A stretch of DNA of 64,000 nt from Lachnospiraceae bacterium (GCA_017520425.1 JAFXFO010000040.1:27968-91967), one strand, 5' to 3'; counted from the first letter of the stretch, positions 41,953 through 51,390 are shown. The notes: generated by a model from the letters alone, not told the origin. Numbers and translations are program-made.

Positions 41953-43065
41953 ATGGCAAGTTTATCATTAAAGAATGTATGTAAGGTTTATCCTAACGGC
42001 TTTGAAGCAGTTAAGAACTTTAACCTTGAAATCGCAGATCAGGAATTCATCATCTTCGTAGGTCCTTCAGGTTGTGGTAAGTCTACCACTCTTCGTATGA
42101 TCGCAGGTTTGGAAGATATTTCTTCAGGTGAATTAAAGATTGGTGACAGAGTAGTTAACGACGTAGAACCTAAGGATAGAGATATCGCGATGGTATTCCA
42201 GAACTACGCTTTGTATCCTCATATGTCAGTTTATGATAACATGGCATTCGGTCTTAAGTTAAGAAAGGTTCCTAAGGACCAGATCGATAAGATGGTTAAG
42301 GAAGCAGCTAAGATTCTTGACTTAACTCCCCTTCTTGATCGTAAGCCTAAGGCTTTGTCCGGTGGTCAGAGACAGCGTGTTGCTATGGGTCGTGCTATCG
42401 TTCGTAATCCTAAGGTATTCCTTATGGACGAGCCTCTTTCAAACTTGGATGCTAAGTTGCGTGTACAGATGCGTATTGAGATCGCTAAGTTACATCAGAA
42501 ATTAGGAACCACCATCATCTACGTTACTCATGACCAGACAGAGGCTATGACCCTTGGTACCAGAATCGTAGTTATGAAGGATGGTGTTATCCAGCAGGTT
42601 GATACTCCTCAGAACTTATATGACAAGCCTCAGAACCTCTTCGTTGCAGGTTTCATGGGATCTCCTCAGATGAACTTCCTTGATGCAACCGTTAAGGTTA
42701 AGGGCGATGTTGCATACTTAGAAGTTGGCGGAAAGAGCATTCCTCTTCCTCCTGCTAAGTCTAAGAAGCTTATCGATGGCGGTTATGATGAGAAGGTTGT
42801 TACCTTCGGTATCCGTCCTGAAGATGTATATGATTCAGAAATGTTCATTGAGAACTCACCTCAGAGCGTATTCGAGTCTACTATCAGAGTATACGAATTA
42901 CTTGGTGCAGAAGTTTACTTATACTTCGATTTGGATGTATTCCCTATGACTGCAAGAGTAGATTCTCGTACTACTGCAAGACCTGGTGATGTTGTTAAGT
43001 TCGCACTTGACGTTGAAAAGATTCATGTATTCGACAAAGAGACCGAGCAGATTATTACAAACTAG
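41953..43065 (+). CDS. Sugar ABC transporter ATP-binding protein (UgpC/MsmK type)
   Basis: A 370-residue ATPase of the CUT1/MsmK/MsmX group that powers several oligosaccharide importers. It has Walker A VGPSGCGKSTTLRMIAGL, Q-loop MVFQNYALYPHM, signature ALSGGQRQRVAMGRAIV, and Walker B VFLMDEPLSNLD. C-terminal TOBE regulatory domains cover residues about 240-370. No permease or binding-protein gene is adjacent, which is usual for the shared multi-transporter ATPase. A TATACT -10 box at 41877-41882 may belong to its promoter, though the -35 is weak. Strong codon bias suggests high expression. Confidence 0.94.
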   Translation: MASLSLKNVCKVYPNGFEAVKNFNLEIADQEFIIFVGPSGCGKSTTLRMIAGLEDISSGELKIGDRVVNDVEPKDRDIAMVFQNYALYPHMSVYDNMAFGLKLRKVPKDQIDKMVKEAAKILDLTPLLDRKPKALSGGQRQRVAMGRAIVRNPKVFLMDEPLSNLDAKLRVQMRIEIAKLHQKLGTTIIYVTHDQTEAMTLGTRIVVMKDGVIQQVDTPQNLYDKPQNLFVAGFMGSPQMNFLDATVKVKGDVAYLEVGGKSIPLPPAKSKKLIDGGYDEKVVTFGIRPEDVYDSEMFIENSPQSVFESTIRVYELLGAEVYLYFDLDVFPMTARVDSRTTARPGDVVKFALDVEKIHVFDKETEQIITN

Positions 43066-43074
43066 TTATTACTC

Positions 43075-43106
43075 ACAGAGGTGCTGGAAACAGTACCTCT
43101 GTTTTT
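43075..43106 (+). terminator. Terminator after the ABC ATPase gene
   Basis: ACAGAGGTgCTG, loop GAAA, CAGtACCTCTGT, then TTTT. It lies 10 bp after the stop codon. Confidence 0.88.
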
Positions 43107-43161
43107 CCCTATAAAGATATAAAAGATACGGCTTGGGGAAACATGTAGAAATGGAGGATTT

Positions 43162-44250
43162 ATGTTATCAAGTCAGGTGATTCAGACCAGTATTGAAGAG
43201 TTAAGAGCAATTACAAGAGTGGATTTGTGTGTATATGACCCCATGGGAGCGGTTATGGCTTCTACGGCGGAGATGAAAGAGATACATACAGGACTTATTA
43301 GTGCATTTGCCACATCTCCGGCAGATAGTCAGGTGATAGGCTCCGACCATTTGTTAAAGGTGTGGGATGAAGGGGAGCTATTGTATGTGATTGTAGCCAG
43401 AGGCACCGGGGACGATGCTTACATGGTGGGTAAAATCGCGGCTTCTCAAATTCACAATCTGGCAATTGCATATAAGGAACGATTTGATAGGAATAATTTT
43501 TTCCAGAACTTATTGTTGGATAATTTGTTGCTGGTGGATATTTATAACAGAGCAAAGAAACTTCATGTGGAGGCAACTGCACCCCGTGCAGTTTATCTGA
43601 TTGAGACCAAGGGTGAAAAGGATACCATGGTGACGGAACTGCTGAAGGGAATGTTCTCCAATCAAAGTGGAGACTATATTACTGCCGTAGATGAGGCCAA
43701 TATTATCCTTATCAAGAATGTGGAAGGCGGCGGTGATTATGAGGATTTAGTATCCGTGGCTGATACTATTGTGGCTATGATGAACGCAGAGGCCATGTTG
43801 AATGTAAAGGTGGCTTTCGGTACGGTGGTACATGAGCTGAAGGATGTATCAAAGTCCTATAAGGAGGCCAAGATGGCCTTGGATGTGGGCAAGATTTTCT
43901 ATGCGGAAAAGAATGTTATTGCCTACAGTACCTTGGGTATCGGACGTTTGATTTATCAGTTGCCTGTGAACCTTTGCCGAATCTTCATTGATGAGATATT
44001 CGGTGATATCAGTACCATAGATTTTGATGAGGAGACATTGACCACTATTAATAAGTTCTTTGAGAACAATCTGAATGTGTCAGAGACCTCCAGACAGCTG
44101 TTTGTACATAGAAATACGCTTGTTTACCGTATTGAAAAGATACAGAAGAGCACAGGGCTTGATTTGAGGAATTTTGATGATGCATTGACCTTTAAGATTG
44201 CTTTGATGGTATCAAACTACATGAAATATTTGGATAATCTCACATATTAA
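43162..44250 (+). CDS. PucR/CdaR-like transcriptional regulator
   Basis: A 362-residue protein. An N-terminal sensory part (residues about 1-110, including ELRAITRVDLCVYDPMGAVM, CdaR_GGDEF-like) is followed by a middle domain. The C-terminal HTH_30 domain (NNLNVSETSRQLFVHRNTLV, YRIEKIQKSTGLDL) is characteristic of the PucR/CdaR family of sugar-diacid and purine regulators. Close to the shared sugar ABC ATPase, it may govern carbohydrate uptake genes, but its targets are not visible. Confidence 0.85.
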   Translation: MLSSQVIQTSIEELRAITRVDLCVYDPMGAVMASTAEMKEIHTGLISAFATSPADSQVIGSDHLLKVWDEGELLYVIVARGTGDDAYMVGKIAASQIHNLAIAYKERFDRNNFFQNLLLDNLLLVDIYNRAKKLHVEATAPRAVYLIETKGEKDTMVTELLKGMFSNQSGDYITAVDEANIILIKNVEGGGDYEDLVSVADTIVAMMNAEAMLNVKVAFGTVVHELKDVSKSYKEAKMALDVGKIFYAEKNVIAYSTLGIGRLIYQLPVNLCRIFIDEIFGDISTIDFDEETLTTINKFFENNLNVSETSRQLFVHRNTLVYRIEKIQKSTGLDLRNFDDALTFKIALMVSNYMKYLDNLTY

Positions 44251-44265
44251 GGCATAAAAGAGACA

Positions 44266-44311
44266 ACCCCTTAATATATTAAAGTGATAGTACTTTAGTA
44301 TATTAGGGGGT
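44266..44311 (+). promoter_or_regulatory. Terminator-like hairpin burying the next gene's Shine-Dalgarno
   Basis: ACCCCTTAATATATTAAAGT (44266-44285) pairs along about 20 nt with ACTTTAGTATATTAGGGGGT (44292-44311) around a 6-nt loop. It is followed by ATTTTT and the ATG at 44318. The AGGGGG in the 3' arm is also the only good ribosome site for that gene. The hairpin may both end the upstream transcript and shut off translation of the downstream one. Confidence 0.6.
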
Positions 44312-44317
44312 ATTTTT

Positions 44318-45247
44318 ATGAGCTATGATAGAAAAATAAAGTATTTGGAGCTGATAGAGGAAGAAGTGGCCGTGCAGAATGCCGGCTTTGTTAAGCTGGA
44401 AGCAAGGGATGGAGAGGTGACTTTGAGAATAAAGGCAGAAAAGCTGAAACACTCTGACGATGGTGCCGCACAGATATTTTTAGTGAGTGATGGAAGGGAA
44501 GCGGTTCTTGGGGAACTACACTTGGAACAGGGCCAAGGGAATATGGTCTGGGAAGGGATGAGGGAGAAAGAACTGGCAGGCCGGATAGCCTATGAAGACT
44601 TGCGAGAGATACGAATCAGACTGCAAAGCGACAGAATGTTACGATGTATAATTAAGGAGGCGCGGGAGGAGATAGCAGTTCGTCCTTCGGAGCCGATAAA
44701 ACCCTATGCTGTGGAAGCTGCACAGCAGGAGGAGATTGATGATGCGGAAGAGAAGGTTGGCTTGAGGAGCGGTATCATTTTGGATACAGTGGAGGAAGAA
44801 CCTGTAGAACAGGAAGAGATTTTTGAATATGAGGAACCGAGAGAGGAAAGGAAGATGGTGAACGAGGAACCGGTACATACTCCCACACAAGCTTTGGCAA
44901 CTACGAAATGGCAGCAATTGTGGGATAATTACCCACATGTTATACCCTTTGATGACCACCGTGAATACTTGAAGCTAAAACCCGAGGACCTGGTGGTTTT
45001 GACAAGGGAATGTTATCCTTTGGTAAACAATAGTTTCCTGCTTCACGGATACTACAATTACAAGCATTTGATTCTGACCAAGGAAATGGTACGGGGACAG
45101 GAACAATATTATATCGGGGCGCCGGGCAACTTTTATACCAAAGAAAAACAGGTGGCGATTCTCTTTGGATTTGAAAGCTTCGAAGGGAAGGTGGAGCCGG
45201 CACAGAATGGGGACTTTGGTTATTATATGATACCGGTGGAGATATAA
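44318..45247 (+). CDS. DUF6128-like protein, unknown function
   Basis: A 309-residue soluble protein. The N-terminal domain (residues about 1-110) is beta-rich (GFVKLEARDGEVTLRIKAEK). An acidic linker follows (residues 125-190). The C-terminal domain (residues 195-309) is conserved-looking, with WQQLWDNYPHVIPFDDHREY and YYIGAPGNFYTKEKQVAILF. I recognise the plan as a Lachnospiraceae protein family, and no function is known. The ribosome site lies in a hairpin (44266-44311). Confidence 0.7.
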   Translation: MSYDRKIKYLELIEEEVAVQNAGFVKLEARDGEVTLRIKAEKLKHSDDGAAQIFLVSDGREAVLGELHLEQGQGNMVWEGMREKELAGRIAYEDLREIRIRLQSDRMLRCIIKEAREEIAVRPSEPIKPYAVEAAQQEEIDDAEEKVGLRSGIILDTVEEEPVEQEEIFEYEEPREERKMVNEEPVHTPTQALATTKWQQLWDNYPHVIPFDDHREYLKLKPEDLVVLTRECYPLVNNSFLLHGYYNYKHLILTKEMVRGQEQYYIGAPGNFYTKEKQVAILFGFESFEGKVEPAQNGDFGYYMIPVEI

Positions 45248-45288
45248 GTGTTAATGTACTTCTTTGTCCCTTGGCTGAGAATAAGAAA

Positions 45289-45475
45289 AGGCAATCCTCC
45301 ACATAACATCCTACCGCAGGACGCTCTCGCTTCGTGGAAAACGTAGCAGTACTTTGAGAATTGCGAAGCAATTCTCTCCAAGTTTGCAAAGCAAACTTTT
45401 CGGCTCCGAAAAGACCTCGCCAAGGACTGACGTTTTCCAAGACCTGCTTGTAGGAAATTATGTGACGGATTGCCT
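45289..45475 (-). repeat. Dispersed structured element, copy E (full form, reverse)
   Basis: A 187-bp element between convergent genes (DUF6128-like and radical SAM). Read on the minus strand, the outer arms AGGCAATCC..ACATAAT pair with ATGTTATGT..GGATTGCCT. Then follow GGAAAACGT/ACGTTTTCC, CAGT/ACTG, the core CTTGGCGAGGTCTTTTCGG, two extra perfect hairpins in the variable centre (AGTTTGC/GCAAACT and GAGAATTGC/GCAATTCTC), and the 3' core CACGAAGCGAGAGCGTCCTG. It is the best match to copy B. Confidence 0.82.
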
Positions 45476-45528
45476 ATATATTTTGTTATATGCACGGTAC
45501 AAAGAAGCAAATTGGAATGTGCGGATGT

Positions 45529-46440
45529 CTAAACCCCTTCCATGTTAAATGGCGGTATGAAACTTTCTTCGGCAGTTTCTCCTTCCTGGATGAAGGCATT
45601 AGTGATCCCCAGACAAAGGGCAAAGTTGACAACTTTGTCATATTCTTCTGCAGTCACCCTGCGGTTCAGTGCAGGGAACTTCGCCACATGGGGCAGAGGG
45701 GTATATTGGTTCATAATGCTGATGTAGATATGATCGCCGTAGGTTTCGTATAAATGTCGGAGTACCTTTTTGGAATCTTTGGTTTGACCGGGAAGTACCA
45801 GGTGTCGCACAATCATCCCCCGCTTCATCATACCGGTGCCCTCGTCAAAGACCGGCGAGCCTACCTGGCGATACATCTCAGCAATGGCGGCTGTGGCGAC
45901 TTGAAAATAGTCAGCCGCGTGGGAATATTGGGCACTTAATTCCGCAGAATAATATTTTAAGTCCGGCAAATAGATATCCACCAAACCCTCTAGAAGCCTG
46001 AGGGAATCTATATTTTCATAGCTGCCGGTATTGTAAACGATGGGGAGGGTCAGTCCCTTCTCTTGGGAAAGAAGAAGAGCATCCCGAATTTGAGGGATAT
46101 AGTGTGTGGGAGTCACCAGGTTAATATTGGCGGCTCCTTTTTCCTGTAATTCCAGAAAGATTTCTGCCAGTCGCTGAATGGTGATGGGTTTGCCGCAATC
46201 CCCTAAAGCAATGGAGTGATTCTGACAAAAGACACATTTCAGATTGCATCCGCTGAAAAATACAGTGCCGGAGCCTACTGCGCCGGAAATACATGGCTCT
46301 TCCCACATGTGTAAGGCTGCTCTGGCCACCAGTATATCCGCAGGCATACCACAGTATCCGGTCTGACTTGCGATGCGGTCAGCGCCGCATTTGCGCGGAC
46401 ACAGTATGCAGTTGGAAAGCAGGTGGGATGTAGAAGACAT
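45529..46440 (-). CDS. Radical SAM protein, PflX-like (COG1313)
   Basis: A 303-residue radical SAM enzyme. An N-terminal cysteine cluster (LSNCILCPRKCGADR) is followed by the SAM/[4Fe-4S] motif SGCNLKCVFCQNHSIALG (CxxxCxxC, about residues 70-77). It resembles the PflX group related to pyruvate-formate-lyase activating enzyme; the substrate is not established. The ATG at 46440 is preferred, with AAAGGAG 5 nt upstream. The SRP RNA gene ends only about 27 bp upstream in the same direction. Confidence 0.85.
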   Translation of the reverse strand: MSSTSHLLSNCILCPRKCGADRIASQTGYCGMPADILVARAALHMWEEPCISGAVGSGTVFFSGCNLKCVFCQNHSIALGDCGKPITIQRLAEIFLELQEKGAANINLVTPTHYIPQIRDALLLSQEKGLTLPIVYNTGSYENIDSLRLLEGLVDIYLPDLKYYSAELSAQYSHAADYFQVATAAIAEMYRQVGSPVFDEGTGMMKRGMIVRHLVLPGQTKDSKKVLRHLYETYGDHIYISIMNQYTPLPHVAKFPALNRRVTAEEYDKVVNFALCLGITNAFIQEGETAEESFIPPFNMEGV

Positions 46441-46467
46441 GAGGACTCCTTTCATGGATATACAAAG

Positions 46468-46626
46468 ACCGTACAAAGCGGTTTCGATACAACTCCACCC
46501 GGCACCCTTACGGCACATGGGAGGTTCTACTTAGTGCTGCTTTGTTCCCAACCTGACACGGTTCGTAGATTCCCATTGCGTAAGACCAAGCTTCGCCATT
46601 GCATCGAAGGTCCGACAATGTACGGC
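46468..46626 (-). ncRNA. ffs: Signal recognition particle RNA (SRP RNA)
   Basis: Read on the minus strand, the conserved apical part GTGTCAGGTTGGGAACAAAG then CAGCACTAAG is the SRP RNA helix-8 core that binds Ffh. Flanking pairing supports a long hairpin: TGGGA/TCCCA, CTTACG/CGTAAG, TTCGAT/ATCGAA and terminal GCCGTACA/TGTACGG. The 3' side has GTGCCGGGTGG. The length of about 159 nt lies between the short (about 100) and long (about 270) bacterial types; the exact ends are estimated from the terminal pairing. Confidence 0.85.
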
Positions 46627-46632
46627 TTTTAT

Positions 46633-46661
46633 AGTGTATCGTTTCTGTTCGGTTTTGTCAA
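46633..46661 (-). promoter_or_regulatory. Promoter of the SRP RNA gene
   Basis: On the minus strand TTGACA (46656-46661) is followed after 17 bp by TACACT (46633-46638), 6-7 bp before the predicted 5' end of the RNA. Confidence 0.75.
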
Positions 46662-46797
46662 GGTATTATTTCCGGAGAACAGGGTTGAAGATTTGGGAAT
46701 TCTAAAATCCTACTAAAAGACACTGAAATCAGTGGTATTTTGCGTAATATTATGTTAAAATTTTCTTGAAATTGTTGGATTTCGGGAGGGGTATATT

Positions 46798-48366
46798 ATG
46801 GCGTTTGTCAGTATTTTGGGAACTGCAAAAACCGAAGAAATACAGGGAAGAAAACAGCCTGATTTCTTTGTGGATTTGAATCTGGATCAGGTGATTAACC
46901 GGGTTCAGAAAAGCTCACCGGATTATCCGGTGAAGGAGTATTTTTATGATTTCCCTGCCAAGGAGGATGTGGAGTATCGGCAGGAGATTTATAGTGATAT
47001 TAAGAAGACTTTTTTGTACGATGGTTTTATGCGTTTTTCGGCAGATATGCGAAGGGCGGCGGATAAGGAATTATCCCCTACCTTTTCGGGAGAACCCTTG
47101 CAGGGAGCCTGCTGGCAGTTGGAGTCCGTCTATTTTTATTGCAAGGCGATTGTGGAGCTTAGGCAGGAACTGGAGAACGGTGTGGCAAAGCAGGAGATTA
47201 CTGCTTTGGGCTTGAAGGAATTGCTGGCGTTTTTGGATGAGCTGTGTAAGGAGCCGACTTTTGCACAGATGCAGAAGGAAGCCTACCGAGTTTGGGAGAT
47301 GTTGAGCGGCACCAAATTCACCTTGGAAATTAACGGTAATAAAATCCGTATATCTCCGCTGGCACAGGAAGGTACATATGAGGATTTGCTGACAGAATGC
47401 TTTCAGGAATACGGAGTGGTAGAGAAGGGAAGCATGCATAGTCCTTTTGCCGGAGATTTGTTCTTAACCCGTTTGGAAAGACGTCTGTTGCAAACCTTTT
47501 TCACCAAATACCCTGCCTTAGAAGCGGAGATTGAAGGGTTTGCAAAAGAGTATAAGTCCTATCAGAACCCACAGATTCAGCAGTTGGAAAAAGAAGTACA
47601 GTTTTACTTAAGCTTCTATACCTTCCAAAAGGAATGGGAAGCACAGGGAGCTGTATTCAGCACTCCGGAGTTGACGGAAGAAGGTGTTGCAGAGGGGCTG
47701 GAGGTTTATGACCTGGCACTGGCCTGTGTGAATTATCCGGCAGAAAAAGAAGTGGTCAGCAATGACTTTGTTTATCATCAAGAGGAGAGTTTCTTTGTTG
47801 TAAACGGTCCCAATCAGGGAGGAAAAACCACTTTTGCCAGAAGCCTGGGACAGCTGGTGTATTTTGCCAAGATGGGGCTGGATGTGAATGCTAAGGCGGC
47901 AAAACTGCCCTACTATGACAGGTTGGTAACCCATTTTTCCGTGGAGGAAAGCATGGAAAGCGGTCAGGGTAAGTTGATGGAGGAGCTTCGCAGACTGGCG
48001 CCTATTATGAACAAAGGATGCGAAAAAGCCTTTGTGATTATTAATGAATTATTCACCACGGCGGCACATTATGACGGATGTATTATGGGTGCCAAGGTGC
48101 TGGACTATTTTATGAAGAGAGATTGTCACGGCGTATATGTGACCCATCTGCGTGCCCTGGGAGAAGGAACCAAGGGTGTTGTGCATATGTCCGCTATGCT
48201 GGATGGCAGCGACGAGCACCGCAGGACCTTTAAAATATTGCGAAGCGGTGCGGAGAGCAGCGGATATGCAGGCGATATCATCGGTAAGTATCAGTTGACC
48301 TATGGTGAGCTTCAGGAACGACTAAAGGATTATGCGGCACAGAAGGGAGGGGTCAGCCATGCTTAG
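46798..48366 (+). CDS. MutS-like ATPase domain protein (first of a tandem pair)
   Basis: A 522-residue protein with a C-terminal MutS-type ATPase: Walker A NGPNQGGKTTFARSLGQLVY, Walker B region KAFVIINELFTTAAHYDGCI, and YVTHLRALGEGTKGVVHMSA (His switch). The N-terminal part is mostly helical, like the MutS core/lever domains. There is no N-terminal mismatch-recognition domain or C-terminal Smr domain as in MutS2. A role in DNA repair or recombination is possible but unproven. The next gene encodes a relative and overlaps it by 8 bp. Confidence 0.82.
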   Translation: MAFVSILGTAKTEEIQGRKQPDFFVDLNLDQVINRVQKSSPDYPVKEYFYDFPAKEDVEYRQEIYSDIKKTFLYDGFMRFSADMRRAADKELSPTFSGEPLQGACWQLESVYFYCKAIVELRQELENGVAKQEITALGLKELLAFLDELCKEPTFAQMQKEAYRVWEMLSGTKFTLEINGNKIRISPLAQEGTYEDLLTECFQEYGVVEKGSMHSPFAGDLFLTRLERRLLQTFFTKYPALEAEIEGFAKEYKSYQNPQIQQLEKEVQFYLSFYTFQKEWEAQGAVFSTPELTEEGVAEGLEVYDLALACVNYPAEKEVVSNDFVYHQEESFFVVNGPNQGGKTTFARSLGQLVYFAKMGLDVNAKAAKLPYYDRLVTHFSVEESMESGQGKLMEELRRLAPIMNKGCEKAFVIINELFTTAAHYDGCIMGAKVLDYFMKRDCHGVYVTHLRALGEGTKGVVHMSAMLDGSDEHRRTFKILRSGAESSGYAGDIIGKYQLTYGELQERLKDYAAQKGGVSHA

Positions 48367-49978
48367 TGCATACTTACTTTATAAAGACCGTGAATTTGGC
48401 AAAGCGGACTCCTACCAGGATTCTTCCGGTATGGTAACGGATTTGGGCTTAAAGCAATTGTTTGAAAATGCCGCCATCAGCAAGGAAGCCAGGGACCGCA
48501 AAAGTGCGCAAGGTGCAGAGCAGGATGAAGATATCCGAAGAGCCATGCAGAGAGTCATGATGACACCTTTGGAAACCGCCGAAGAGATTGAGTACAGACA
48601 AAGCGTTTTGAAGGATTTTCTGGGAAATCCGGAGTTTGCGGAAAGGTTTTATGGGATTACCAGGGGATTGATGGAGCAGTGGCGAAAGCTGGGCAAAAAG
48701 GAGAGAGAAAAGGGCGGCAATACCAATACCTCCCGTACCCTGCTGTTTGAAGTCCGCCTGATGAATCTGTTTTTGGATGCGCTCACGGACTTGAAGAGAC
48801 TTTGCAGGGGCTATAGTAAGAATTTTCATTCCGAAGGCTTACAAAGGTTTTGTGATATGCTGACCCAAAACTATCATGATGAGTGGGAAGAGAAGGTCCG
48901 TTTGATTATGATGGATTTGCGCTTTTTCAGTAACGATGAAGAAGTGGATGTGAAGCATTATTACAATAAAACCACGCAAGGCACCATTCTTATGGAATGT
49001 GCACCGGGAAGCGGATTGAAGCTTGGTCAGATGAAGCTGGAGCAGATTGGTACACGAGAGGTGAATATCGGGCGCCATACTGCCTCCAAAACCATGCTGG
49101 ACCGGGTGAAGGTGGTTTTGTCCAAGGAACCCATGACCATTATTACGGACGAACAGACACTGGACAATTTGGAGCAGCTGAAGATTGCGGCTGTGGGTCG
49201 GGTGTTTGATTATATGCAGGGCTTTTCATTGAATTGCAAGAAATTCTTTGAAATGCTTTTGGTACAAAGTGCCTTTTATATGGGCTGTATGAACCTTTAT
49301 GAACGTTGCCGGCAGATAGGCTTGCCCATTTGCTACCCCACTGTTTGCAAGCCGGAAGACATGGAGTTTACCAATCTGATGGAATTGTCCATGGCTTTAT
49401 ACAATCGCAGAGTGCCTGTAGGAAATGACTGTGAATTTAAGGATAAGAGGCTTTTGGTAGTGACAGGAGCCAATCAGGGCGGTAAATCCACTTTCCTGCG
49501 CAGCATCGGTATCGCCCAGGTGATGTTGCAAAGTGGTATGTTTGTGGCGGCTAAGCGTTTCTCCAGCGGTATTTTTACTCACCTTTTTACACACTTTGTA
49601 AGAAGAGAGGATATGGCCATGAACAGTGGCCGTTTGGATGAAGAGTTGGGCCGTATCCACAGAATCGTGGAAGGTTTGGCACCGGAGTCCATGGTACTTT
49701 TAAATGAATCCTTTGCCACTACCACAGAGGAGGAAGGTTCTGAGATTGCATATGATATTATTAAGGCCTTTACGGAGGCCGGGGTGAAGGTGCTGACCGT
49801 AACCCATCTTTTGACCTTTGCCAAGAAGGTTTATGCGGAAGGATGGGAGGAGGCAGTTTTCCTAAGTGCCCAACGTTTGGAGGACGGTACCAGAACCTAC
49901 AAAATGGTAGCCGGAGAGCCGGAGCTGACCAGCTTTGGTTTGGATTTATATGAACAAGTAATTTCAGTAAGAGAATAA
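48359..49978 (+). CDS. MutS-like ATPase domain protein (second of the pair)
   Basis: A 539-residue protein with the same plan as its upstream neighbour. Walker A is [20 protein letters not shown], Walker B region is [20 protein letters not shown], and the switch is [15 protein letters not shown]. The N-terminal helical region includes [20 protein letters not shown]. The ATG at 48359 follows GGGAGGGG and lies inside the end of the first gene, so translation is coupled. The two may form a heterodimer, as eukaryotic MSH proteins do; this is inferred from gene pairing. Confidence 0.82.
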   Translation: MLSAYLLYKDREFGKADSYQDSSGMVTDLGLKQLFENAAISKEARDRKSAQGAEQDEDIRRAMQRVMMTPLETAEEIEYRQSVLKDFLGNPEFAERFYGITRGLMEQWRKLGKKEREKGGNTNTSRTLLFEVRLMNLFLDALTDLKRLCRGYSKNFHSEGLQRFCDMLTQNYHDEWEEKVRLIMMDLRFFSNDEEVDVKHYYNKTTQGTILMECAPGSGLKLGQMKLEQIGTREVNIGRHTASKTMLDRVKVVLSKEPMTIITDEQTLDNLEQLKIAAVGRVFDYMQGFSLNCKKFFEMLLVQSAFYMGCMNLYERCRQIGLPICYPTVCKPEDMEFTNLMELSMALYNRRVPVGNDCEFKDKRLLVVTGANQGGKSTFLRSIGIAQVMLQSGMFVAAKRFSSGIFTHLFTHFVRREDMAMNSGRLDEELGRIHRIVEGLAPESMVLLNESFATTTEEEGSEIAYDIIKAFTEAGVKVLTVTHLLTFAKKVYAEGWEEAVFLSAQRLEDGTRTYKMVAGEPELTSFGLDLYEQVISVRE

Positions 49979-49992
49979 TGGAGGAAAAAATT

Positions 49993-50637
49993 ATGAACAA
50001 GAATGCATTTAGAAACTTATCCTATGGAGTATATGTGATTAGTACCTGGGACAACGGCAGACCCACAGGCTGCACCGCCAACAGTGCTATGCAGATTACA
50101 TCCGAGCCTGCGACTATCGCAGTAAGTATCAATCACGACAACTATACCAACAAGTGTATTCAGGAAAGCGGTCGTTTCGCCATCTCCATCTTGGGCGAGA
50201 ACTCAGACCCTTCCACCATCGGTGTGTTTGGCTTTAAGAGTGGCAGGGATAATAATAAATTTGATGAGGTAGAAATGGCAGTGAAGGGCTATATGCCGGT
50301 GATTGCGGATGCCTGCGCTTATATCACCTGTGAAGTGGTGGATAAGATGGAAACCTCTACCCACACTGTATTCTTAGGCAAGGTCCTGGATGCAGATATC
50401 CTGAAGGAAGATGACCCCATGACCTATGCTTACTATCATAATGTCATCAAGGGTAAAAGCCCGAAGAATGCACCCACTTATATTGCGGATGAAGTAACAG
50501 AAGCACCTGCTAAGGAGAAGTATGTGTGTAGCGTTTGCGGCTATGAATATGATGGTGAGGTACCCTTTGAAGAATTGCCCGAGGATTATACATGTCCTGT
50601 GTGCAAACAGCCTAAGAGTGTGTTTGTGAAGAGGTAG
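49993..50637 (+). CDS. High-molecular-weight rubredoxin (flavin reductase-rubredoxin fusion)
   Basis: A 214-residue two-domain protein. Residues 1-160 form a flavin reductase-like FMN-binding domain ([20 protein letters not shown] then [20 protein letters not shown]). A short EAPAKEK linker follows, then a rubredoxin domain (residues about 168-214) with [20 protein letters not shown] and [13 protein letters not shown], holding the four iron-ligand cysteines. In acetogens such proteins pass electrons from NADH to oxygen- or NO-reducing flavodiiron protein. No flavodiiron gene is present here. GGAGG lies 8 nt before the ATG. Confidence 0.93.
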   Translation: MNKNAFRNLSYGVYVISTWDNGRPTGCTANSAMQITSEPATIAVSINHDNYTNKCIQESGRFAISILGENSDPSTIGVFGFKSGRDNNKFDEVEMAVKGYMPVIADACAYITCEVVDKMETSTHTVFLGKVLDADILKEDDPMTYAYYHNVIKGKSPKNAPTYIADEVTEAPAKEKYVCSVCGYEYDGEVPFEELPEDYTCPVCKQPKSVFVKR

Positions 50638-50686
50638 GGAAAGGTGTATGTAGGTTTATGAGTAGAGAATATGCGAGGTGGTAGTG

Positions 50687-51337
50687 GTGACGAAGCATTT
50701 ATCTGTTTTTGAGAAAGAAATAAAGGCTTTCAAATTGGATAAAACAGTTCGTGGTGTGGCTTTAATAGGGTCTGTTGCTTATGGGACGGCTACCGAGGAC
50801 TCGGATTTAGATATATTTGTACTGGGAGAGAAGGATGAATTTGTAAATAAAGATACAGAAGGAATTTGTGTAGAAATTCACTATTCAAAAATGGAAACGG
50901 CAGTGAGGAAATTAAGAGAGAATCCCATGGAGGTATACAAGTATATCTATTCTCAAATTGCTTATGATGATGGTGGATTAGAAAGTTTGTTTGAAAAAGC
51001 AAAGAACATATATGATAGTTATCGAACTCCTGAGAAAGAGTTGGAAAGAATCCGATATTGGCTTTCCTCTACCAAACGAAAATTATTGTCAGGAATGAAA
51101 AGTGCTGATATGCAGAAAGTGGCATATTTGTTGGCGACTAATACCTGGAAGGTATTGGAAGGGGTTTGGGCTATAAATAATAAGCCAATACCACCGTCAA
51201 GTATTGCATTTAGTAAATATGAACTATTAAGCATGCCATTAGATAATTGGTTTGAAGATTTGCTGATGGGCGATATTGAGACGAGAGCAAATACTATGCT
51301 TGAAGTAGTTGATATTATTCTGGGTAATAATGGCTAA
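50687..51337 (+). CDS. Nucleotidyltransferase-domain protein
   Basis: A protein of about 216 residues. An N-terminal minimal nucleotidyltransferase domain carries GVALIGSVAYGTATEDSDLD (GSxxxG..SDLD, two catalytic Asp) and a third Asp/Glu site in EGICVEIHYSK. An all-helical C-terminal domain follows (residues 105-216). It resembles MNT/HEPN-type or aminoglycoside-adenylyltransferase-like proteins. The start is uncertain: GTG at 50687 has GAGG 8 nt upstream, and GTG at 50678 or 50684 are alternatives. Composition is AT-rich compared with the gene before. Confidence 0.78.
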   Translation: MTKHLSVFEKEIKAFKLDKTVRGVALIGSVAYGTATEDSDLDIFVLGEKDEFVNKDTEGICVEIHYSKMETAVRKLRENPMEVYKYIYSQIAYDDGGLESLFEKAKNIYDSYRTPEKELERIRYWLSSTKRKLLSGMKSADMQKVAYLLATNTWKVLEGVWAINNKPIPPSSIAFSKYELLSMPLDNWFEDLLMGDIETRANTMLEVVDIILGNNG

Positions 51338-51341
51338 TATA

Positions 51342-51390
51342 AAGAACCGGCAGTGTACTCCCAAAAGAGTATACTGCCGGTTCTTGTTTT
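51342..51390. terminator. Bidirectional terminator between convergent genes
   Basis: AAGAACCGGCAGTGTACTC pairs almost perfectly with GAGTATACTGCCGGTTCTT around a short CCAAAA loop. TGTTTT follows on the plus side. Confidence 0.88.

Noticed and set aside
41637-41984. Plus-strand reading frame of 115 codons bridging the YesL-like and ABC ATPase genes
   Set aside because: It overlaps both real genes out of frame, is low in complexity (Lys/Asn/Arg rich) and lacks a ribosome site.
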